Positions 6,431 through 12,193 of a stretch of DNA of 12,193 bases are shown in pieces. Origin of the DNA: Pseudomonadota bacterium. GTDB taxonomy: Bacteria; Pseudomonadota; Gammaproteobacteria; Burkholderiales; Ferrovaceae. The notes beneath the pieces are model-generated. The model had not been told where the DNA came from. It saw only the letters and a list, made by a program, of their open reading frames with translations, and ran no database searches. Each line of letters opens with the position of its first letter. The first letter of the stretch is position 1. The stretch is taken from NCBI GenBank assembly GCA_021828575.1, contig JAJZEL010000222.1:1-12193 (forward strand). Reading direction: 5' to 3'. Both the position numbers and the translations under genes were made by a program.

Positions 6431-7366
6431 CTAGCCTTCCTCTTCCCCCCCCTGCATGGCCTGTTCCACCACGTCACGCGTCAGATGGGGAGCAAACAGG
6501 GCAATGAAATCGTACTGGTACTGCCGAAGGAACGTGCCTTTGCGAATACCAATGCGGGTAGTACTGTTTTCAAACAGGTGGCTCACATCCAGAGCACGCA
6601 ATCCAGGATCGCGCCGCTCATCGTAGGCCATGGAAGCAATGAGTCCCACGCCCATGCCCAGCTCCACGTACGTCTTGATCACATCCGAGTCCAGGGCCGT
6701 GAGTACCACATTGGGCACCAACCCTTTGTCCTCAAAGGCCTGGTTGATGCGCGAACGGCCCGTGAAGGCAAAGTCGTAAGTAATGAGCGGGTAGTCAGCC
6801 AGGTGCTTCAGCGTCAACGATGACACGCCCGACAAGGGGTGACCGGGCGGCACCACCAGCACGCGATTCCATTGGTAGCAGGGCAATACGCACAGATCGG
6901 AAAACTGGTCCAGGCCCTCCGTGGCAATGGCCATGTCAGCTCGCCCTGCCACCACTTCCTCGGCCACATGCACTGGATTGCCCTGATGCAAACTCAGGCG
7001 CACCTGTGGATATTGCGTGGAAAATCGCCTGATCACGTCAGGCAACATGTAGCGCGCCTGGGTGTGGGTGGTGGCCAGCGTCAGGGTGCCCGTGTCGTGA
7101 CTGCTGAATTCACGCCCGGCTTCCTTCAGGTTGCGGGCTTCGAGCAGCACGCGAGCTGCCATTTCCAGAATGATCTGGCCGGGTTCCGTAACACCCACCA
7201 CTCGTTTGCCATTGCGGACAAAAACATCCACACCCAGTTCTTCTTCCAGCAGACGAATCTGCTTGCTCACCCCGGGTTGCGAGGTGTGCAGGTTTTCTGC
7301 GGCCTGGGACACATTGAGGCCAGCCTGGAACACTTCCACCAAATAGCGTAGCTGCTGAAGTTTCAT
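6431..7366 (-). CDS. cysB: CysB-type LysR regulator of sulfur assimilation
   Basis: LysR-family regulator; CysB activates sulfate uptake and cysteine synthesis genes in response to N-acetylserine and usually represses itself. The 311 residues begin MKLQQLRYLVEV and carry the helix-turn-helix VSQAAENLHTSQPGVSKQIRLLEEELG (19-45). The effector pocket known from enterobacterial CysB is conserved at identical positions: T100, T102 and Q103 in TTHTQARY, T149 in AIATE, W166 in CYQWNR and T202 in FTGRS. The C terminus has FAPHLTRDVV as in CysB. ATG 7366 has AAAGGAG 11 bases upstream. The tail ends in MQGGEEEG and is shorter than the E. coli protein (324). Cbl or another paralogue is possible, but pocket and length favour CysB. 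It is divergent from a TauE-family permease gene. Confidence 0.88.
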   Translation of the reverse strand: MKLQQLRYLVEVFQAGLNVSQAAENLHTSQPGVSKQIRLLEEELGVDVFVRNGKRVVGVTEPGQIILEMAARVLLEARNLKEAGREFSSHDTGTLTLATTHTQARYMLPDVIRRFSTQYPQVRLSLHQGNPVHVAEEVVAGRADMAIATEGLDQFSDLCVLPCYQWNRVLVVPPGHPLSGVSSLTLKHLADYPLITYDFAFTGRSRINQAFEDKGLVPNVVLTALDSDVIKTYVELGMGVGLIASMAYDERRDPGLRALDVSHLFENSTTRIGIRKGTFLRQYQYDFIALFAPHLTRDVVEQAMQGGEEEG

Positions 7367-7383
7367 GGAGGGGGCAACTCCTT

Positions 7384-7400
7384 TATAACAGTAAGTTACA
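7384..7400. promoter_or_regulatory. Possible LysR-type operator upstream of cysB
   Basis: TAAC-AGTAA-GTTA at 7386-7398 is an inverted repeat with 5-base spacing and has the T-N11-A form of LysR-family sites; the flanking T7384/A7400 also pair. It lies 20-32 bases upstream of the cysB start, in the 81-base region shared with the divergent permease gene and next to the AAAGGAG ribosome binding site, a reasonable place for autorepression. T-N11-A motifs occur often by chance, so support is modest. Confidence 0.35.
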
Positions 7401-7447
7401 TGGAGAAAACTTCATATTACTTTATTTATCTATACAGTCAAGGTTAA

Positions 7448-8254
7448 ATGACTCCCTTGAATAGCCATCCGCGCTGGGGTGCAACGATCATGGACTTGTG
7501 GTTTGCAGCATCGGGGCTGTTGGGGGGGTTTCTTGTAGGGCTGACCGGAGTGGGCGGCGGATCGCTCATGACCCCACTGCTCATCATGGCGTTTCACGTC
7601 CCCCCTCCCATTGCCGTAGGCACCGACCTGCTCTATGCTGCCCTGACCAAAGCGGGAGGAGTCTGGGCTTACCATCGTCGCGGACAGGTGAACTGGGCCG
7701 TGACACGGAACCTGCTGCTGGGCAGCCTGCCAGCCAGCTTGGCAACGCTGCTGCTCTGGCCTCAAGGACATGATGACACCCGCACTGACCAGCTGATCTG
7801 CCGGATACTGGGATTTGCGCTTTTCCTGACTGCCATGGCCCTGTTGTTCCGACGTCGCCCTCCAGTCGGCACACCTGTCAGCCCCCCCTCCTTTCTGGCA
7901 GGGGCAACCGGGTACTGGACCTGTCTGGTGGGGGCTTTCGTGGGTGTCATGGCCACCTTGTCTTCCGTGGGAGCCGGGGCCGTGGGAACGGCCGCCCTGA
8001 TGACCCTCTTTCCGGGCATGGCGCTCTCGCGCATGGTGGGTACGGAAATCGCGCATGCTGTGCCACTGACTCTGGTGGCAGGTATCGGACATGGATGGCG
8101 AGGACATGTGGACCCGTTGTTGCTCGTCAACCTGCTCGCAGGATCTCTACCTGGCATCTGGATGGGTGCCCGCCTGAACGCCCGACTTTCCGAACGAACT
8201 GCCCGCCCGCTTCTGGTGTTGATGCTCTTGGGCATCGCCAGCCAGCTGCTATAG
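7448..8254 (+). CDS. TauE/SafE-family membrane permease
   Basis: Polytopic inner-membrane protein of the TauE/SafE (former DUF81) family, whose characterised members export sulfite, sulfoacetate or related organosulfur anions. The 268 residues show the two-half architecture: first half GGFLVGLTGVGGGSLMTPLL (26-45), the family's glycine-rich signature, and second half VGAFVGVMATLSSVGAGAVG (156-175) with SRMVGTEIAHAVPLTLVAG after it. Six to eight hydrophobic segments are visible. ATG 7448 has AAGG 4 bases upstream; ATG 7490, just before the first membrane segment (MDLWFAASGLLGG), is an equally plausible start giving 254 residues. Divergent placement next to cysB suggests a role with sulfite or another sulfur anion, but substrate is an inference and not readable from the sequence. 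Confidence 0.85.
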   Translation: MTPLNSHPRWGATIMDLWFAASGLLGGFLVGLTGVGGGSLMTPLLIMAFHVPPPIAVGTDLLYAALTKAGGVWAYHRRGQVNWAVTRNLLLGSLPASLATLLLWPQGHDDTRTDQLICRILGFALFLTAMALLFRRRPPVGTPVSPPSFLAGATGYWTCLVGAFVGVMATLSSVGAGAVGTAALMTLFPGMALSRMVGTEIAHAVPLTLVAGIGHGWRGHVDPLLLVNLLAGSLPGIWMGARLNARLSERTARPLLVLMLLGIASQLL

Positions 8255-8257
8255 AAT
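8228..8257 (+). promoter_or_regulatory. Possible promoter for ribF-ileS-lspA
   Basis: A -10 match TAGAAT (8252-8257, 5 of 6) has TGGGCA (8229-8234, 4 of 6) 17 bases upstream. It overlaps the end of the TauE permease gene and would start transcription about 14 bases before the ribF ATG. No ribosome binding site lies in that short leader. This is a plausible promoter, but ribF could also be transcribed from the upstream permease gene, which ends 23 bases before it. Confidence 0.35.
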
Positions 8258-8277
8258 GTCCATTTTTTATCCGCGTC

Positions 8278-9207
8278 ATGCGCATCCATCTGGGGTGTCC
8301 GAAACACCCCATCGGCCCCCTGGCCCTGACCATAGGGAATTTCGATGGCGTCCATCTGGGACACCAGGCCATGTTGCACGCGTTGCGCGAAGCCGCGCAC
8401 ACCCAGTCATTGCCCACGGGTCTCGTGACTTTTGAACCTCACCCCAAAGAGTTCTTTACCCCCGACGAAGCCCCCGCCCGATTGGTTCCCTTGAGGGAAA
8501 AACTTGAACTGCTGCGCGCCGCCGCCCTGGATGAGGTGGTTGTCCTGCGTTTCAACCGGGCTCTGGCCTCCCTGCCGCCTGACGACTTCGTTGAACGCAT
8601 CCTGGTTCGCCAGTTGAATGTGCGCTGGTTGCTGGTGGGCGACGACTTCCGGTTTGGCGCCCGTCGTGCCGGCGACTTCCAAACATTGCGAACTGCCGGG
8701 GAACGCTGGGGATTCGAATGCTTCTCCCTGTCCACCCTGCTGGTAAACGGACAACGCGTGTCCAGCAGTGCCGTGCGCGAAGCGTTGGCCATCGGCGACA
8801 TGGACAGGGCCAGACAGTTCCTGGGCCGCTGGTATGCCATAAGCGGTCGGGTGGTGCCCGGACGCCAGTTGGGACGATCACTGGGATTTCCCACCGCCAA
8901 CCTCCGACCCCGGCAGAAACACCTTCCTCTTTCAGGGATTTTTGCGGTCAGCGTGGAAGGTATTGACCCCGCACCCCTGCCCGGCGTGGCCAGCCTGGGC
9001 ACCCGCCCCACTATTGAAAAGGAGGGCGAACCCCTTCTGGAAGTTCATCTGCTGAACTTCGATGCTTCCCTGTATGGCACCCGAATTCAGGTAAACTTCC
9101 TGAAAAAGCTTCGGGACGAAGCGCGTTTTGATTCCCTTGACACCCTGACCCGGCAAATGGCCCTGGACGTGGCAGAAGCCAGAGCCTTTTTTGCCCTTAG
9201 CCGTTGA
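8278..9207 (+). CDS. ribF: Bifunctional riboflavin kinase / FAD synthetase
   Basis: Phosphorylates riboflavin to FMN and adenylates FMN to FAD. The 309 residues match the bacterial RibF length (about 310). The N-terminal FMN adenylyltransferase domain has GNFDGVHLGH (20-29, the HxGH-type nucleotidyl-transfer motif), FEPHP (52-56), and VSSSAVREAL (161-170). The C-terminal riboflavin kinase domain (about 185-305) has GRSLGFPTAN (199-208), SLGTRPT (239-245) and E255 in LEVHLLNFD, the likely catalytic glutamate. ATG 8278 fits the family N terminus; the reading frame stays open further upstream only as an overlap with the permease gene. No clear ribosome binding site is seen. It precedes ileS by 7 bases, as in the ribF-ileS-lspA operon of many proteobacteria. 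Confidence 0.96.
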   Translation: MRIHLGCPKHPIGPLALTIGNFDGVHLGHQAMLHALREAAHTQSLPTGLVTFEPHPKEFFTPDEAPARLVPLREKLELLRAAALDEVVVLRFNRALASLPPDDFVERILVRQLNVRWLLVGDDFRFGARRAGDFQTLRTAGERWGFECFSLSTLLVNGQRVSSSAVREALAIGDMDRARQFLGRWYAISGRVVPGRQLGRSLGFPTANLRPRQKHLPLSGIFAVSVEGIDPAPLPGVASLGTRPTIEKEGEPLLEVHLLNFDASLYGTRIQVNFLKKLRDEARFDSLDTLTRQMALDVAEARAFFALSR

Positions 9208-9214
9208 ACCCCTC

Positions 9215-12049
9215 ATGACCGATTTCAAGAAAACCCTGAACCTGCCAGACACCCCGTTTCCGATGCGCGCCGACCTGGCGCGACGGGAACCCCAGTGGAT
9301 TGCCAACTGGCAAAGCCAGCAGCGCTACCGGCAACTGCGCGACCATTGCAAGGGCCGCCCACGCTTCATCCTGCATGATGGCCCCCCCTACGCCAATGGA
9401 GACATCCACATCGGGCATGCGGTCAACAAGATCCTCAAGGACATCATTCTCAAGAGCAAGACTCTGTCCGGTTTTGACGCGCCCTACGTTCCTGGTTGGG
9501 ACTGTCACGGGCTACCCATCGAGCATCAGATGGAGAAGGTCCATGGCAAGCAATTGCCGCCCGCCCGGTTCCGCGAATTGTGTCGTGCCTTTGCGGCCTC
9601 GCAAGTGGAGCGCCAGAAGGCCGACTTCATCCGTCTCGGCGTGATGGGTGACTGGGAGAACCCCTATCTCACCATGAATGAAAAAGTCGAGGCTGATATT
9701 GTTCGAGCCCTGACGGACATCTGGGTCAATGGCGGCCTCGTGCAAGGACAGAAGCCCGTGAACTGGTGTCTGGACTGCGGTTCCGCCCTGGCAGAAGCCG
9801 AAGTGGAATATGAAGACCGCCAGTCTCCCGCCATCCACGTGGCTTTCCGGACGGCTGCCCAGCACCATGGAGCCCTGCCTGAGGGAAGCGAGGATGCCTT
9901 TGCAGTGATCTGGACCACCACGCCCTGGACCCTGCCCGCCAATCAGGCCATTTGCGTGCATCCCGACCTGGAATACGCCTGGGTGAATACCTCGCGAGGT
10001 CGTCTGCTGCTGCTGAAGGATGCATTGCCTGCCCTGATGGAACAATACGGGGAAACGCAATGGACCGTGTTGCGTACCCTGCAGGGTCGTGAACTGGAAG
10101 GCCTGATGTTCGAGCACCCTTTCATGGAACGAATCGTGCCCCTCATCACCGGTTCCCACGTGACCGTGGATACCGGTACGGGGCTGGTACACACGGCACC
10201 CGCGCATGGCGTGGAAGATTATGCCGTGGGACTCCGATACCACCTGCCCGTGGACAATCCGGTGGATGACCACGGCCGGTTCCGGACAGCGCAGCCTTTC
10301 GTGGGCGGGCTCATCGTGTGGGCCGCCAACCCCGTCATCATCGACCTGTTGCGCTCCCATGGCCGGCTGTTGGCCGAAGCACTTCTCAAACACAGCTACC
10401 CACACTGCTGGCGTCACAAGTCCCCCATCATTTTCCGGGCAACGCCCCAGTGGTTCATCACCATGGATGGAGACAAACCCAACCAGCCTTCCCTACGCGA
10501 ACAGGCCCGCCAGGCGGTGGACGACACCCGTTTTTATCCTGAATGGGGACGGGCCCGGCTGTCTGCCATGATCCATAACCGTCCGGACTGGTGCGTCTCG
10601 CGGCAACGTGCCTGGGGCGTACCCATTCCATTCTTCCTGCATCGTGAAACCGGCGCGCTGCACCCACGCACTGCCGAACTGGCGGAACAAGTGGCCCAGC
10701 GCATCGAGAAAGCCGGCATTGAAGCCTGGTTCAGTCTCGACCCAGTCGAACTGTTGGGCAGCGAGGCCATGCAATATCGCAAGCTCAACGATACGCTGGA
10801 CGTGTGGTTCGACTCGGGCACCACCCATGCCTCGGTACTGCGTCAGCGCCCCGAACTGCAATACCCGGCCGACCTCTACCTGGAGGGATCGGATCAGCAC
10901 CGGGGCTGGTTCCAGTCCTCCCTGCTCACGGGTTGTGCCCTGGATGGCCGGGCACCCTACCGTGCCCTGCTGACACATGGTTTCGTGGTGGATGGCCAGG
11001 GCAGGAAAATGAGCAAATCCCTGGGTAACGTGATCATTCCCCAGAAAATCATGGACACTCTGGGCGCTGACAACCTCCGGTTGTGGGTGGCCAGCACGGA
11101 TTACTCGGGTGAACTGAACCTGTCTGATGAAATCCTCAAGCGTGTGGTGGATGCCTACCGGCGCATCCGCAATACCTTGCGTTTTCTGCTGGCCAACCTG
11201 GCGGACTTCGACCCCCGCATGGATCTTTTGCCCCTTTCGGAATGGCTGGAGCTGGACCGCTATGCCCTGTGCCTGACCCGGCGCTTTCAGGCCCAGGCCC
11301 TGGAAGATTACGATCGCTTTGAGTTCCATCTGGTGGCCCAGCGCCTTCAGACTTTCTGCTCCGAAGACCTGGGGGGCTTTTACTTGGACATCCTGAAAGA
11401 TCGCCTCTACACCACGGCACCGGCTTCGCGGGCCCGACGCTCAGCCCAGAGCGCCCTCTGGCACATCGCCCAGAGCCTGGTACGACTCATGGCCCCCATT
11501 CTCACCTTCACCAGCGAGGAAGCCTGGGCCACCCTGCAAGGCACATCGGTGGAAAACGCCCGTTCCATCTTCCTCGACACCTGGCATGATCTGCCTGTAC
11601 CACCGGATGAAGCCCCCGTGCTGGAATCCTGGACGCGTCTGCGTGAACTGCGCAGTCATGTACAGAAACGCCTGGAGGAGTTACGCGCTTCCGGCACGCT
11701 GGGTTCATCCCTGGCTGGTGAAGTGACCCTGTACGCCCGGGGTGACGCCCTGTCCTGGCTGCATCATTGGAGCAGTGACCTGCGCTTCGTGTTCATCACC
11801 TCATCTGCCCTGGTGCTGGATGAAAATCTCCATGTCGCACCAAACGATGCCGTGACGGTCACGCTGGACTCCCCATGGCCTTCGGGTCCGGCTACCCTGT
11901 CCCTGCAGGTGACGGCCAGCGCCCACAGAAAATGCGGACGCTGCTGGCATTACCGCGCAGACGTGGGCCATGACCCGGATGCCCCAGAACTTTGCGGACG
12001 TTGCACGAGCAACCTTTCCGGACCAGGAGAACCCCGTGACATCGCCTAA
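9215..12049 (+). CDS. ileS: Isoleucyl-tRNA synthetase
   Basis: Class I aminoacyl-tRNA synthetase charging tRNA-Ile, with an editing domain that removes misactivated valine. The 944 residues are close to E. coli IleS (938). Marks: HIGH signature at 65-68 (in YANGDIHIGHAVNK), editing-domain stretch TTTPWTLPANQAIC and TGTGLVHTAPAHGVEDY, WCVSRQRAWGVPIP, DVWFDSGTTH, KMSKS at 598-602, and a C-terminal zinc site CGRC...CGRC (C907, C910, C927, C930). This is the bacterial, zinc-containing, short-type enzyme. ATG 9215 gives MTDFKKTLNLPDTPFPMR, the usual family start; an in-frame TTG at 9191 would overlap ribF. No strong ribosome binding site lies before 9215, so coupling with ribF is possible. The 3' end overlaps lspA by 14 bases. 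Confidence 0.98.
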   Translation: MTDFKKTLNLPDTPFPMRADLARREPQWIANWQSQQRYRQLRDHCKGRPRFILHDGPPYANGDIHIGHAVNKILKDIILKSKTLSGFDAPYVPGWDCHGLPIEHQMEKVHGKQLPPARFRELCRAFAASQVERQKADFIRLGVMGDWENPYLTMNEKVEADIVRALTDIWVNGGLVQGQKPVNWCLDCGSALAEAEVEYEDRQSPAIHVAFRTAAQHHGALPEGSEDAFAVIWTTTPWTLPANQAICVHPDLEYAWVNTSRGRLLLLKDALPALMEQYGETQWTVLRTLQGRELEGLMFEHPFMERIVPLITGSHVTVDTGTGLVHTAPAHGVEDYAVGLRYHLPVDNPVDDHGRFRTAQPFVGGLIVWAANPVIIDLLRSHGRLLAEALLKHSYPHCWRHKSPIIFRATPQWFITMDGDKPNQPSLREQARQAVDDTRFYPEWGRARLSAMIHNRPDWCVSRQRAWGVPIPFFLHRETGALHPRTAELAEQVAQRIEKAGIEAWFSLDPVELLGSEAMQYRKLNDTLDVWFDSGTTHASVLRQRPELQYPADLYLEGSDQHRGWFQSSLLTGCALDGRAPYRALLTHGFVVDGQGRKMSKSLGNVIIPQKIMDTLGADNLRLWVASTDYSGELNLSDEILKRVVDAYRRIRNTLRFLLANLADFDPRMDLLPLSEWLELDRYALCLTRRFQAQALEDYDRFEFHLVAQRLQTFCSEDLGGFYLDILKDRLYTTAPASRARRSAQSALWHIAQSLVRLMAPILTFTSEEAWATLQGTSVENARSIFLDTWHDLPVPPDEAPVLESWTRLRELRSHVQKRLEELRASGTLGSSLAGEVTLYARGDALSWLHHWSSDLRFVFITSSALVLDENLHVAPNDAVTVTLDSPWPSGPATLSLQVTASAHRKCGRCWHYRADVGHDPDAPELCGRCTSNLSGPGEPRDIA
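12025..12038 (+). promoter_or_regulatory. Ribosome binding site deciding the lspA GTG start
   Basis: AGGAG at 12025-12029, six bases before GTG 12036, lies wholly within the last codons of ileS. It is the strongest ribosome binding site among the plus-strand genes here, several of which have none visible, and it fixes a non-ATG start for lspA. Confidence 0.8.
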
Positions 12050-12193
12050 CCGGCTCGCATGGCCGGGCCTGCTGCTGGCAGTCACCTTGCTGGACCAGGC
12101 CTCAAAACACTGGGTTCTGGGCTGGGCCAACCCGGATGCACCATACCGCGTCACCCGCTGGTTCAACGTGGTACTGGCTCATAATCAGGGGGC
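12036..12193 (+). CDS. lspA: Lipoprotein signal peptidase II, N-terminal part (cut by window edge)
   Basis: Inner-membrane aspartic peptidase that cleaves signal peptides of diacylglyceryl-modified prolipoproteins. Only 52 codons are present; the full protein is about 160 residues and the catalytic aspartates lie beyond the window. Visible parts are a first hydrophobic segment (LAWPGLLLAVTLLDQ), the conserved LDQASKHWVL (19-28), and the start of the FNxxxAxNxGA motif (FNVVLAHNQG). The GTG start at 12036 is supported by AGGAG at 12025-12029 with a 6-base spacer. This places the start 14 bases inside the end of ileS in another frame, so translation is probably coupled. The gene completes ribF-ileS-lspA; fkpB and ispH often follow. 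Confidence 0.92.
   Translation, partial: MTSPNRLAWPGLLLAVTLLDQASKHWVLGWANPDAPYRVTRWFNVVLAHNQG

Noticed and set aside
6445..6452. Run of eight C (G8 on the coding strand) in cysB, and a G7 run in the permease gene at 7522-7528, as possible phase-variation tracts
   Set aside because: The cysB run affects only the last few residues, and similar short C or G runs occur elsewhere in the window (for example in ileS near 9382), so they look like compositional noise.
8095..8277. Upstream in-frame extension of ribF
   Set aside because: It overlaps the permease gene and its translation does not resemble RibF; the family start and motif spacing fit ATG 8278.
9512..11329. Long minus-strand frames (about 300 and 278 codons) opposite ileS
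   Set aside because: These are antisense frames of a GC-rich, strongly biased gene; their composition is low in complexity (many His, Gln, Gly) and ileS is certain.

Overview
The window looks like chromosomal DNA from a proteobacterium, most likely a betaproteobacterium or close relative. This rests on protein resemblance and gene order, not on a search. Coding density is high, GC content is moderate to high, and every gene appears intact apart from two cut by the window edges. There are no rRNA or tRNA genes, insertion sequences, CRISPR arrays or phage genes. No gene-free stretch exceeds 300 bases; the longest is about 155 bases (4719-4873).

Left part (1-2971, all minus strand): rpsT (ribosomal protein S20) is followed by a clear intrinsic terminator and then argD-argF-argG, a compact arginine-biosynthesis operon running from N-acetylglutamate semialdehyde and ornithine to argininosuccinate. 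argD and argF overlap by 4 bases. argG leaves the window on the left.

Middle (3060-4784): a full-length ModE-type molybdate-responsive regulator (plus strand) converges, with a 9-base gap, on a gene for a probable outer-membrane beta-barrel protein (minus strand). Just upstream of the barrel gene is a perfect 20-base palindrome, TTATATA-N6-TATATAA, running into CG on one side. It has the form of a ModE operator and covers the -10 region and spacer of the barrel gene's best promoter. This suggests a self-contained molybdate-controlled regulator plus outer-membrane protein pair, and is the most interesting point of the window.

Right part (4874-12193): murJ (lipid II flippase), then cysB (minus) divergent from a TauE/SafE-family permease gene (plus), then ribF-ileS-lspA (plus). 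lspA starts inside the end of ileS and leaves the window on the right.

The backbone rpsT - murJ - ribF - ileS - lspA is an order known from other proteobacteria such as Pseudomonas. Here it is interrupted twice, each time by a regulator plus a membrane protein: modE + outer-membrane barrel between rpsT and murJ, and cysB + TauE permease between murJ and ribF. Both regulators belong to families that respond to small oxyanions or sulfur signals.
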